Shown: positions 1 through 7,960, counted from the first letter of the stretch. The stretch is 11,089 nt of DNA from Anaerolineae bacterium (GCA_026992375.1 JALXAF010000445.1:1-11089), one strand, 5' to 3'. Numbers and translations are program-made. Notes: generated from the letters alone by a model not told the origin.

Positions 1-2967
1 GCGCTTTCCATCGTCACCAGCCGGGCCGACATGTTCGGCAGCCAGCGGGGCATCTACGCCTATCCGCTGAAAAAGGGCCTGGATTGGGAGCGCCCCGCGT
101 CCATCGAGCTGTTCGGGAAAAACGACCCCGGCTTTCAGATCAACGCGGGCGTTCGCATTCATGGCGGCAACAGCCGACGCCCCGATCTCTCGGCCAAGCA
201 CTCCTTCCGGCTCTATTTCAGGGGCGATTACGGGCCCGATCATCTGGAACAGGCCATCTTTCCCGGCACCGACGTGACCAGCTTCGAACGGCTGGTGGTG
301 CGGGCCAATTTCACCGATAGCTGGATTTGGGGCGTAGACAACGCGTTGTTGCTGCGAGATCAATGGGTGCGGGACACGGAGGAGGCCATGGGCAAGCTCA
401 ATGTCCACGGCATCTTCGTGAATCTGTACGTCGACGGGCTGTACTGGGGCGTTTACAATCTCATCGAACGGCTCGATGAGCATTACGCCGCCTCCTATCT
501 GCCCCAATACAGCAGCTTCGACATCCTCAAAGGGGATGGCGCACTGGGCGCGGAAGTGAAGGAGGGGGACAAAATCGCCTGGGATGCGATGATGGCCCTG
601 GCCGATGAGGGGCTGGCGACGCCCGCGCAATACGAGGCCATCCAGCAGTATCTCGACATCCCCACCTTCATCGATTACATGATCATCAACCTCTACGCCG
701 GGCATCACCACGAATGGCCCATACAAAACTGGTACGCCTTGCGTCCGCGAACCGCGGATGGCCGGTTTCAGTTCATCAGCTGGGATTCAGAAGCCATCCT
801 CCACGATCTCAACGAAAACGTCACGAACATCGCTTCGCGATACACGCCCGCCTGGCTCTACGACCGGTTGCGCGCCAATTCTGAATTTCGGCTGCAATTC
901 GCAGACCGGGTGCATCAGCACTTTTCTCCCGGCGGCGCGCTCTACGTGAATCCCCAACACCCAGACTGGGACCCGGAGCACCCCGAAAACAACGCGCCCG
1001 CGGCCCGGCTCGCCCGTCGAGCGCAGCAGATCGACCGGGCCATCGTGGGCGAATCGGCCCGCTGGGGCGATTGGAAAGGAAACAGGGTGTTCACCCGCAA
1101 CGATCATTGGGCGCCCGAGGTGAATCGTCTGCTGCACGATTACTTCCCCCGGCGCTCCGCCATCGTCTTGCAGCAATTTCGCGATGCCGGTCTTTATCCC
1201 CAGGTGGATGCACCCGTCTTCAACCGGCCCGGCGGTCAGGTGGACGCGGGCTTCGCCCTGACTATGACCGCCCCGTCGGGCGACATCTATTTCACCACCG
1301 ATGGCTCGGACCCGCGCACGCCCCTGACGGGCGCGCCCGCGGCCTCGGCCCAACGCTACGAAACGCCGGTGCGCCTGTCCCAAGGCGAAACCACCGTCAA
1401 AGCCCGGGCTCTGGCTGGGGATGAGTGGAGCGCCCTCACCCAGGCGGTTTTCACAGCCTCGCCCCGCTTCGACGCGCTCCACATCACCGAGATCATGTAT
1501 CAGCCTCTGGATGGCAGCGATTACGAATTCATCGAGCTGCACAACGCGGGCGATGCCCGCCTGGATCTGAGCGGCGTTGCGTTTGTGGATGGCGTCGATT
1601 TTACCTTTCCGGCGGGCGCGAGCCTGGATGCAGATGGCTACGGCGTGCTGGTCAAGAACGCCGACGCGTTCGCCCAACGCTACCCCGGCGTCAGCCCCCT
1701 GGGCGAATACGCGGGCAAACTCTCCAACAGCGGCGAACGGTTGCTCCTGCAAGACCCCGAGAGCGACGTCATCGTCGATATGACCTACGACGATCGCGGT
1801 CTCTGGCCCGCGAAGGCCGACGGTCAGGGCCACTCCCTGGTCATCTTCGACGAATGGGGCGATCCTGGCGATCCGGGCAATTGGCGGGCCAGCCATGACA
1901 TCAACGGCTCGCCCGGCGCGGCCGATCCCCCGCCCCTGGTGGATGGCGTGATCATCAATGAAATCCTGACACATTCCGATCCACCTTACGAGGACGCCAT
2001 CGAGCTCTACAATCCCCTGGATCAGGATTTCGACATCAGCGGCTGGTTCCTCAGCGATGACCCCGAGACCCCGAAGAAGTATCGCTTCCCCGAAAACACC
2101 ATCATCGAGGCGGGCGACTATGTGGTGGCGTACGAATATCAGTTCAATCCAACGCCCGGCTCGCCGCCCAGTTTCGCGCTCAGCTCTCATGGCGAGACGG
2201 TGCTCCTTTCGGCTGCGGACGCTGCGGGGACCCTCACCGGGTATTCGGACAGCGTGGCCTTTGGAGCCACGCCCACCAACCTCTCGCTCGGGCGCTACGA
2301 CACCAGCGCGGGCTTTGATTTCACGCTGCTGCAAACCCCCACCTTTGGCGTGGCCAACCCCGCCAGCGTCGAGGGATTCCGAACAGGCCAGGGCGCAGCC
2401 AACGCAGTTCCGATCATCGGCCCCGTGGTCATCAACGAGCTGATGTACCATCCAGCGGACGATGGCGATGAGTTCATCGAGCTCTACAACCTCTCAGACG
2501 CCCCCGTCTCCCTGTTCGATCCCGCCAGGCCCGAAAACGTATGGGCCTTCACCGATGGCGTGGATTACGCCTTCCCCGCGGGGACGAGCATCCCTGCTCA
2601 CGGCTATCTGCTGGTGGTGCGAATGGCGCCGGACGCCTTCCGCGTGAAGTACGGCATCCCGGACGACGTTCCCATCTTCGGACCTTACGAAGGCAAACTC
2701 TCAAACAGCGGCGAACGCGTCGCGTTATCCCGGCCCGATTCGCCCGACGGCGGCTTCGTTCCCTACATCGACGTGGATGTCGTGGACTACGACGACGGCG
2801 CTCCCTGGCCTGCTGCGCCCGATGGCGACGGCCCCTCGCTGGCGCGCCTCGCGCCGGGCCTGTATGGCAACGATCCCGCCAACTGGGGCGCCTCGGCCGC
2901 AGTGGGCGGCTCACCCGGACGCCGCAACCTCAGCAATCCCCAGTTCTGGCCCCTGTTTCTGCCCTGA
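1..2967 (+). CDS. CotH kinase-like protein with chitobiase C-terminal and three lamin-tail domains (5' partial)
   Basis: The reading frame is open from base 1, so the protein starts left of the window; the ATG at 31 is internal. Counting codon 1-3 as residue 1, 988 residues are visible. Residues 1-40 resemble the segment that precedes CotH domains (SIVTSRADMF...RGIY). The CotH-like domain runs to about 390, with RIHGGNS at 53-58 and a WDSE motif at 261-264 in the place of the family's WDxD-type acidic motif. A CHB_HEX_C-like domain follows at about 402-481 (IYFTTDGSDPR at 429-439). Three lamin-tail (LTD) domains start near 492, 650 and 809, each opening with xITEIMY / IINEIL / VINELMY. The protein ends NPQFWPLFLP. 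CotH in Bacillus is a spore-coat protein kinase, and LTD domains are beta-sandwich modules common on secreted bacterial proteins. A cell-surface or secreted role is inferred; the signal peptide is not in view and kinase activity is unproven. The next gene, coaX, is 182 bp away and looks functionally unrelated. Confidence 0.88.
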   Translation, partial: ALSIVTSRADMFGSQRGIYAYPLKKGLDWERPASIELFGKNDPGFQINAGVRIHGGNSRRPDLSAKHSFRLYFRGDYGPDHLEQAIFPGTDVTSFERLVVRANFTDSWIWGVDNALLLRDQWVRDTEEAMGKLNVHGIFVNLYVDGLYWGVYNLIERLDEHYAASYLPQYSSFDILKGDGALGAEVKEGDKIAWDAMMALADEGLATPAQYEAIQQYLDIPTFIDYMIINLYAGHHHEWPIQNWYALRPRTADGRFQFISWDSEAILHDLNENVTNIASRYTPAWLYDRLRANSEFRLQFADRVHQHFSPGGALYVNPQHPDWDPEHPENNAPAARLARRAQQIDRAIVGESARWGDWKGNRVFTRNDHWAPEVNRLLHDYFPRRSAIVLQQFRDAGLYPQVDAPVFNRPGGQVDAGFALTMTAPSGDIYFTTDGSDPRTPLTGAPAASAQRYETPVRLSQGETTVKARALAGDEWSALTQAVFTASPRFDALHITEIMYQPLDGSDYEFIELHNAGDARLDLSGVAFVDGVDFTFPAGASLDADGYGVLVKNADAFAQRYPGVSPLGEYAGKLSNSGERLLLQDPESDVIVDMTYDDRGLWPAKADGQGHSLVIFDEWGDPGDPGNWRASHDINGSPGAADPPPLVDGVIINEILTHSDPPYEDAIELYNPLDQDFDISGWFLSDDPETPKKYRFPENTIIEAGDYVVAYEYQFNPTPGSPPSFALSSHGETVLLSAADAAGTLTGYSDSVAFGATPTNLSLGRYDTSAGFDFTLLQTPTFGVANPASVEGFRTGQGAANAVPIIGPVVINELMYHPADDGDEFIELYNLSDAPVSLFDPARPENVWAFTDGVDYAFPAGTSIPAHGYLLVVRMAPDAFRVKYGIPDDVPIFGPYEGKLSNSGERVALSRPDSPDGGFVPYIDVDVVDYDDGAPWPAAPDGDGPSLARLAPGLYGNDPANWGASAAVGGSPGRRNLSNPQFWPLFLP

Positions 2968-3019
2968 AAACCATCTCACGCAAAGCCGCCAAGGGTAACT
3001 GCTGCAGCTGCTCGAAGAG

Positions 3020-3034
3020 CCGACACGGCGTCGG
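3020..3034 (+). terminator. small hairpin after the CotH-like gene, weak terminator candidate
   Basis: CCGAC / GTCGG form a 5-bp stem with a 5-nt loop, 53 bp after the stop codon at 2967. It is followed only by ATTTCGGG and not by a real T-run, so intrinsic termination is doubtful. The rest of the 2968-3149 gap shows nothing firmer. Confidence 0.2.
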
Positions 3035-3149
3035 ATTTCGGGCAGTGGGTGGCTGGCGCGATAGAGGCTTTTGACAGTAAAATGTGCAGGCGATCCTCAC
3101 TCCTTGGCCTCCAGCCCAGGTTCCGCGCTCCGCACTTCCTACTCTTTCC

Positions 3150-3944
3150 ATGCTTCTCACCATCGACGTCGGCAACACCAACATCGTCTTCGGCCTGTTT
3201 CAGGGCGAGCGCCTGCTGCATCACTGGCGTATGGCCTCTCGCCCGGACGCGACAGCAGACGAGCTGGGCGTGTTTTTGGCCGCCACGGCCCGACACGCGG
3301 GCCTGGCTCTGCCCCAAGACCTGACGGGCGTCATTATCGGCTCGGTGGCCCCGCCCCTGACCGCGGCCCTGGCCCGCATGAGCCGCCAGTGGCTGGGCTT
3401 GGAGCCTGTCATCATGCGCGTGAGCCTGGATCTGGGCATGGCGGTGCGGGTGAAGGAGCCCGCCCGGGTGGGCGCAGATCGTCTGCTCAACGCCATCGCC
3501 GCCCGCCACCGATTCGGTGCGCCCGTCATCACTCTGGACCTGGGCACGGCCACCAAATTCGATGTGGTCGGGCCCGAGGGTGCATTCATCGGAGGGGCCA
3601 TCGCTCCCGGGTTTCGTACTTCGGCCGACGCGTTGGCCAATCGCACAGCGTTGCTGCCCAGAATCGATCTGGCCGCGCCACCTGCGCCCATCGGCGATGA
3701 CACCATCAGCGCCATGCAATCGGGCGTCTTGCTGGGCTATGTCAGCCTCGTCGAGGGCCTGCTGGCCCGCATCAAGGCCGAGCTAGCGCCCCATCGGCCA
3801 CCGGTCATCGCCACAGGCGGGCTGGCGGGCGTGATCAAGCCTTACACCGACGTCATCGACGAGCACGATCCGCACCTGACCCTGCGCGGCCTGCGGCTGG
3901 TGTACGAAAGAAATAAGCCTCGATATGACCGACTTGATTTGTGA
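3150..3944 (+). CDS. coaX: type III pantothenate kinase
   Basis: The enzyme phosphorylates pantothenate with ATP to give 4'-phosphopantothenate, the first committed step of coenzyme A synthesis, in the cytoplasm. The 264-residue product matches the usual CoaX length. The N-terminal phosphate-binding motif is DVGNTN (residues 6-11). GADR lies at 108-111, where D110 is the expected catalytic-region aspartate, then DLGTAT at 130-135, a GGAIAPG loop shortly after, and a TGG motif at 222-224. These are hallmarks of the ASKHA-fold type III family, which is known for a need for monovalent cations and for insensitivity to CoA feedback. The ATG at 3150 was chosen because MLLTIDVGNTN begins exactly at the conserved strand; a GTG at 3084 would add 22 unrelated residues. 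No clear Shine-Dalgarno precedes 3150 (the leader is pyrimidine-rich). The gene is convergent with the minus-strand gene ending at 4015. Confidence 0.96.
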   Translation: MLLTIDVGNTNIVFGLFQGERLLHHWRMASRPDATADELGVFLAATARHAGLALPQDLTGVIIGSVAPPLTAALARMSRQWLGLEPVIMRVSLDLGMAVRVKEPARVGADRLLNAIAARHRFGAPVITLDLGTATKFDVVGPEGAFIGGAIAPGFRTSADALANRTALLPRIDLAAPPAPIGDDTISAMQSGVLLGYVSLVEGLLARIKAELAPHRPPVIATGGLAGVIKPYTDVIDEHDPHLTLRGLRLVYERNKPRYDRLDL

Positions 3945-4014
3945 ACATTCATTTTGTGGGTTTGTGGTTCAAAAGCTGGCTACGCTAGCGGTTATGAAAG
4001 AAGAGGCAATAATG

Positions 4015-5160
4015 CTAACCCATCGCAGCCAGCGCCCGTTTTTGCACCGCCTGCAACGCTGCCTGGGGCGACATTTCTCTCACAAAGGCCCGGTGCACAT
4101 ACTCATATAAATCGCCCAGAAATAGCCCCAACCTCGGGTCTGCGGGCAGGGGCTTCGCCCGGTCCAGCATGGCCCGCTGCGCGGCCAGCCAGGGATAGCG
4201 CTTCAGCGCCTCGGACGAGTAGCTGCTCGTCCTCACGGGGCTGCCCGCGGTGCGAATGACGGCCCGATCCGTCTCGGGCCCCATGGCCTGCATCAGTGCA
4301 GCCAGCACGCGTTGCTGCGTGCCGACGGGCTGATTGGCGGGAATTCCCACGCCCCAGGTCGCGTTCCAGGGCGTGGGAAAGACAGCGGCCCGATAGGGTG
4401 AATCCGAGTCGTTTTCCAGAAAGAGAGGCGCGGCTTGTCCGCCCCAGGTGGCCACCAGCGCGGCCTCGCCCCGCCGAATGATGTCAGCGATCTCCGCGTT
4501 GCCATAGAAGGCTGTATGCGGAGGACAGTGGCTGCTCAGTGAGCAGTAGTAGGCCAGCGCATCGATGTTGACGGTGTTGGCGATGTCAGGCCGCCCGGCG
4601 TTATCGAAAATGCGCCCGCCCGCTTCCCACAAATAGGGCAGCCAGTCGGTGAAGATTTCGCTGACATCGGCCTTGAGCGCCAGGCCATAATGCTTGGGCG
4701 GATGATGGGCCTTTCGGGCCAGATGCGCCATATCGTGGGTGGAGATGACGGGGACTTCGTCTTCCCCGAAATCGAAACACTTTTCGAGATAGAAGAGGAT
4801 GTGTCCGTCGGTGAAGAGGGGCAGCAGAAAATCCTGGCCACCGTATCGACATTCGTTGGCCACCGCCGCGATGACGTCCCCCGCGTCGTACTGCGCCCGC
4901 ACGGCCGCGGGCGTCGCCTCTGCCAGAGGCTCCAGTGCAGCCAAAAAGCCCCTGTCCGCCAGTTCGGGTAGCCAGATGTGGCCGGGAATGAATGCGGCCT
5001 GCCAGGGGCTGGTCTCCGCGGTCAGGCCCGCTATGAGCGTGTTGCGATAGTCGGGCCAGGGAATGATGTGCAGACGGGCGTCGAGATGGGGCAATCGGGT
5101 CAGGGCTGCGCCCAGCGCATCCAGGGCGGGATCGTTGGGGCCGATGATTGTGATGGACAT
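4015..5160 (-). CDS. family 1-type extracellular solute-binding protein homologue lacking a signal peptide
   Basis: The 381-residue product has the overall pattern of sugar-type (family 1, SBP_bac_1/8) ABC binding proteins. It has an N-terminal strand like a mature binding protein (ITIIGPNDPALDAL), then WLPELADRGFLAALEPL, a DWLPYLWEAGGRIFD hinge-region motif, a RRGEAALVATWGG segment and a helical C-terminus. It lacks any N-terminal hydrophobic stretch or lipobox cysteine. The ATG at 5160 was chosen because AGAGGTGA sits just upstream. A TTG at 5178 adds six residues, and a TGA two codons before it closes the frame, so no exported form is encoded. It is the last gene of the minus-strand cluster, 157 bp after mtnK, with no cognate permease here. 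It may be a cytoplasmic sugar-sensing or orphan binding protein, or one that lost its signal sequence. The specificity is not recognisable. Confidence 0.72.
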   Translation of the reverse strand: MSITIIGPNDPALDALGAALTRLPHLDARLHIIPWPDYRNTLIAGLTAETSPWQAAFIPGHIWLPELADRGFLAALEPLAEATPAAVRAQYDAGDVIAAVANECRYGGQDFLLPLFTDGHILFYLEKCFDFGEDEVPVISTHDMAHLARKAHHPPKHYGLALKADVSEIFTDWLPYLWEAGGRIFDNAGRPDIANTVNIDALAYYCSLSSHCPPHTAFYGNAEIADIIRRGEAALVATWGGQAAPLFLENDSDSPYRAAVFPTPWNATWGVGIPANQPVGTQQRVLAALMQAMGPETDRAVIRTAGSPVRTSSYSSEALKRYPWLAAQRAMLDRAKPLPADPRLGLFLGDLYEYVHRAFVREMSPQAALQAVQKRALAAMG

Positions 5161-5172
5161 GGTCACCTCTGT

Positions 5173-5246
5173 CGTCAAACCTCAAGCGTCAAACGTCATT
5201 CTGCTGTAACGATGTCGACAACCATCTGACGTTCGACGCATGACGT
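5173..5246 (-). repeat. heptad-array inverted element, copy 1
   Basis: On the plus strand the left end reads as 7-bp units CGTCAAA, CCTCAAG, CGTCAAA, CGTCATT. A core follows, beginning CTGCTGTAACGATGTC and then GACAACCATCT. The right end reads as units GACGTTC, GACGCAT, GACGTGG (the last runs past the element boundary). The two arrays are inverted relative to each other. The reverse complement matches the element at 7848-7955, including TGACGTTTGACGCT (14 nt) and GACATCGTTACA (12 nt). It lies 12 bp upstream of the ATG at 5160, and so in the leader of that gene. Confidence 0.7.
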
Positions 5247-5267
5247 GGAGTGGCATAATGGGCTGGT

Positions 5268-5289
5268 GTTGCTTCGGCAATCGTTTTTT
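5268..5289 (+). terminator. short UUCG-capped hairpin with T6 tract
   Basis: TTGC-TTCG-GCAA (5269-5280), with a possible extra G-U pair, forms a short stem closed by a C(UUCG)G tetraloop. TCG and then six T (5284-5289) follow. It is oriented to stop plus-strand transcripts, yet no plus-strand gene lies directly upstream. It could only act on coaX read-through, which would be antisense to the 4015-5160 gene. The stem is short, so this is a weak call. Confidence 0.3.
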
Positions 5290-5317
5290 CGTCAGGCCCT
5301 GTGTGGTTGCCGCTATT

Positions 5318-6586
5318 TTACACAATGATGTCTTTTGTTTCTTCTTGCACGATGCCGATGAGATCGTCGATGGAGGTGATGGATTTGCGTTCCATGAGCC
5401 AGCGCTTGCCGATGTGAATGGCGGCCCGCTCGGCCACAGCCCGCTTCGCGGGATCCTCGATGCTGGAGATGTCCCAAACGCTGACAACGCCCATCATGCG
5501 GCGCAGGAATTTGACGCCGCCGTGCCCGGCCGTCTCCTCCAGAATATGCTGGATGGTGCGCCGACGGTATTCGGCGAAGGCTTCCTGTCCGCCCGGGAAG
5601 TCCCAATAATCTAAAGGCATGAGCTCGCTGTCGGGACGGGCGTTTTCCACCCACAAGCGGTCGAATTTCTCAGCGAACTGATTCCAGATTTCCCGAATGG
5701 TTGCCAGCACCCAGGCCTGATAGTCGGCCCGAACTTCGGGATCGGGCGTGTGACCGTAATGAGAGAGGTAATTCAGTACCAGATTTTGCAGCACCGCACC
5801 CACATCGTAACCCATAGGCCCGAAGAACGCGAATTCGGGATCGATGACCCGGGTGTCCTCCTGGTTGAGCATGATGGAGCCGGTGTGCAGGTCTGCATGG
5901 ATCAGCGCCTCGGCGTGATTCATGTAGCTATCCTTCATGGCCGCGATCTCCAGCTTCAAGGACGCGTCCGAGCGCACAGCCTGCACCTCATCGTCCACCA
6001 GGGGATTCCAGTTGTTCTCTTCCGATTCCTTGTAGGGGTTGGTGTAAACGAAATCCTCCTGCAGCTTGCGCAGCTCTTCGTTGACGAATTTGGCTTGTAG
6101 CAGTTTCTTCTCCGGTCCGGAGAGATAATAATCGGAGGTGAAGTAGAGGGTGCGGGCCAGGAAAGAGGAGATGTGATCTGCGAATTTGGGGAATTTTTGA
6201 CGCGCGACCATGGGCTTACGCATAATCGCATGTCTGCCCAGATATTCCATGGCGATGGTCGACATCTCGTCATCGAAATCATACAACTTAGGAGCCAAAC
6301 CTGGCGCGTACTTGTTGTGTTCGGCCAGGGCCTGAGCCTCGTAGCGGGCCCGCTCCTGCGTCAGCGGCCACGATTCGCCCAGCACTCGCAGATAAGGCAG
6401 CGCCTGCTTGAGCACCATCGAGTTGTCGGGGTCGGCGTCATTTTCGATGATGTAGACGAAATTCAGATTGCCGTCACCCACCTCGCGGATGGAGAGATGC
6501 GCGTCAGGGGGAAAGAAATCCTTCAGCGCCGGGCGCTGTTGCAGATAGTCGAGGATATTTTCTTCATTGAGAGGATAAAATGGCAT
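5318..6586 (-). CDS. mtnK: S-methyl-5-thioribose kinase
   Basis: MtnK transfers phosphate from ATP to C1 of 5-methylthioribose, giving methylthioribose-1-phosphate in the bacterial methylthioadenosine salvage route. The 422-residue product has an aminoglycoside-phosphotransferase-like fold signature. The N-terminal lobe has VGDGNLNFVYII. The catalytic loop is HADLHTGSI (residues 230-238, with D232 as the expected catalytic base). The metal-binding motif is DPEF (D249, E251), followed by FFGPMGYDVG. These correspond to the HGDLHTGSI and DxE motifs known from Bacillus MtnK, and the length fits the family. GGAG lies 8 nt before the ATG at 6586. The gene is 46 bp downstream of mtnA on the same strand, so the two are very likely co-transcribed. 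Related kinases act on other 5-modified riboses, so the natural substrate could differ slightly. Confidence 0.93.
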   Translation of the reverse strand: MPFYPLNEENILDYLQQRPALKDFFPPDAHLSIREVGDGNLNFVYIIENDADPDNSMVLKQALPYLRVLGESWPLTQERARYEAQALAEHNKYAPGLAPKLYDFDDEMSTIAMEYLGRHAIMRKPMVARQKFPKFADHISSFLARTLYFTSDYYLSGPEKKLLQAKFVNEELRKLQEDFVYTNPYKESEENNWNPLVDDEVQAVRSDASLKLEIAAMKDSYMNHAEALIHADLHTGSIMLNQEDTRVIDPEFAFFGPMGYDVGAVLQNLVLNYLSHYGHTPDPEVRADYQAWVLATIREIWNQFAEKFDRLWVENARPDSELMPLDYWDFPGGQEAFAEYRRRTIQHILEETAGHGGVKFLRRMMGVVSVWDISSIEDPAKRAVAERAAIHIGKRWLMERKSITSIDDLIGIVQEETKDIIV

Positions 6587-6632
6587 AGATCGAACTCCGT
6601 TGGCTTTTGATAATTGGCTTGCTATAGATTCG

Positions 6633-7748
6633 TTACTGTCTTTTCTCGGGATACAGGCCCAGCACGCCCTCTTCGCTGGCCTCGCAAACGCCCCGTTCGG
6701 TGATGAGGCCCGTGACGTACTTGCGCGGGGTCACATCAAAGCCGAAATTGGTGGCCGGGCTTTCGGCGGGCGTCAGCAGCACCTTGACGATCTCGCCCCG
6801 ATGCAGGCCCTGGATGAATTTCACCTCATCCTCCCCCCGCTCTTCGATGGGAATTTCCTTGACGCCATCCCGGATGTTCCAATCGAAGGAGGAGGAGGGC
6901 AGGGCCACATAGAAGGGCACGCCGTTATCGTGCGCGGCCAGGGCTTTGAGATACGTGCCGATCTTGTTGGCCACATCGCCGGTGTAGGTGGTGCGGTCGG
7001 TGCCGGTGATGACCATATCCACCATGCCGTGCTGCATGAGATGCCCGCCCACATTATCGGCGATGACGGTGTGCGGCACGCCATGCTGGCCCAGCTCCCA
7101 CGCGGTGAGTCGCGCGCCCTGATTGCGAGGCCGGGTCTCGTCCACCCACACATGCACGGGAATGCCGCGGTTATGGGCTTCGTAGATGGGGGCGGTGGCG
7201 GTGCCATAATCCACAAACGCCAGCCAGCCCGCATTGCAATGGGTGAGGATGTTGACGGGTTCGCCGTTCTTGCGCTTGCTGATTTCCTCGATGATGCTGA
7301 CGCCATGTTCGCCAATGCGTCGGCAGAAATCTGCGTCCTCATCAGCGATATCTTTGGCCGTCTGAAAGGCCGTCGCCATCTTCTCGTCCACCGTCGGCGC
7401 TTCGGCCATGGCGTCTAATTGGCGATGCACCGCCCATTCCAGATTAACCGCGGTGGGACGGGTGGCCTTCAGCTTCTCGCCAGCGGCCTCCATAAACGCG
7501 GTGAAGGCCTCGGGCGAATCCCGGGGCGCCTCCAGGGCCGCCAGATACATGCCGAATCCAGCCGTAGCGCCCACTAGGCCTGCGCCGCGGATGTGCATTT
7601 CCTTGATAGCCCGTGCGGCCTCATCCACATTGGTCAGGTCTTCGATGACGAACTTGTGGGGCAAAAAACGCTGATCGATAACCTGCACCACCCTGTCATC
7701 GTCCTCTTTCACCCAGATGGTGCGATAATGTTTGCCATGAACGTTCAT
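6633..7748 (-). CDS. mtnA: S-methyl-5-thioribose-1-phosphate isomerase
   Basis: MtnA converts the aldose 5-methylthioribose-1-phosphate to the ketose methylthioribulose-1-phosphate, the step after MtnK. The 371-residue product belongs to the eIF2B-alpha/beta/delta-like isomerase family. Visible motifs are MHIRGAGLVGA near the N-terminus, THCNAGWLA with catalytic Cys171, VWVDETRPRNQGA, and GTDR with catalytic Asp251, followed by TTYTGDVANKIGTY. The 80-residue spacing between Cys and Asp equals that of the Bacillus enzyme (160 and 240, from memory). AAGGAG six nt before the ATG at 7748 supports the start. A 274-bp gap filled with repeats separates it from the permease gene upstream. Paralogues of this family can act on other deoxypentose-1-phosphates or ribose-1-phosphate, but the adjacent mtnK makes the methylthioribose call strong. 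Confidence 0.94.
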   Translation of the reverse strand: MNVHGKHYRTIWVKEDDDRVVQVIDQRFLPHKFVIEDLTNVDEAARAIKEMHIRGAGLVGATAGFGMYLAALEAPRDSPEAFTAFMEAAGEKLKATRPTAVNLEWAVHRQLDAMAEAPTVDEKMATAFQTAKDIADEDADFCRRIGEHGVSIIEEISKRKNGEPVNILTHCNAGWLAFVDYGTATAPIYEAHNRGIPVHVWVDETRPRNQGARLTAWELGQHGVPHTVIADNVGGHLMQHGMVDMVITGTDRTTYTGDVANKIGTYLKALAAHDNGVPFYVALPSSSFDWNIRDGVKEIPIEERGEDEVKFIQGLHRGEIVKVLLTPAESPATNFGFDVTPRKYVTGLITERGVCEASEEGVLGLYPEKRQ

Positions 7749-7847
7749 GCTTCGCTCCTTTCGATGAGATTTCGGTAATCCGTCGTAACTATGCAGGCAA
7801 CGGCAAGAAAATGCCCGCCGAGCAACGTCCGCCTTTTATGCTGACCC

Positions 7848-7955
7848 ACGTCATGTGTAGAACGTCAAATGTCAGGCTGTTGTCGGCATCATGCGCCCAG
7901 GAACGGTCCATGACATCGTTACATCAGTGTGACGTTTGACGCTCGACGTTTGACG
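7848..7955 (+). repeat. heptad-array inverted element, copy 2
   Basis: The left end reads in 7-bp steps CGTCATG, TGTAGAA, CGTCAAA, TGTCAGG (7849-7876). The right end reads GACGTTT, GACGCTC, GACGTTT, then GACG (7931-7955). It aligns with the reverse complement of 5173-5246. Relative to that copy it has one more heptad on the left and about 27 extra bases in the core, between GATGCC-like and GATGTC-like sequences. It is nested inside the 7785-8020 segment. Confidence 0.7.
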
Positions 7956-7960
7956 GCCCT

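Noticed and set aside
787..2451. 554-codon minus-strand open frame opposite the CotH-like gene
   Set aside because: It lies wholly antisense to a strongly supported gene. Its translation has no recognisable motif and is typical of antisense frames in GC-rich DNA.
3071..3083. TTGACA followed by TAAAAT as a coaX promoter
   Set aside because: The two boxes are separated by one base, not about 17 bp, so they cannot act together. No good partner was found for either at proper spacing.
3084..3149. Upstream GTG start for coaX
   Set aside because: It adds 22 residues unlike the family and precedes the exact conserved N-terminus at 3150.
2976..3719. 247-codon minus-strand open frame opposite coaX
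   Set aside because: It is antisense to conserved CoaX motifs, with low-complexity composition and no family features.
3945..4014. Terminator between convergent coaX and the 4015-5160 gene
   Set aside because: The only dyad is a 4-bp GCTA/TAGC stem with a 3-nt loop and no T-run, too weak to call.
5173..7955. CRISPR-like array
   Set aside because: The repeating unit is 7 bp with no unique spacers of CRISPR size, and there are only two element copies 2.6 kb apart in opposite orientation.
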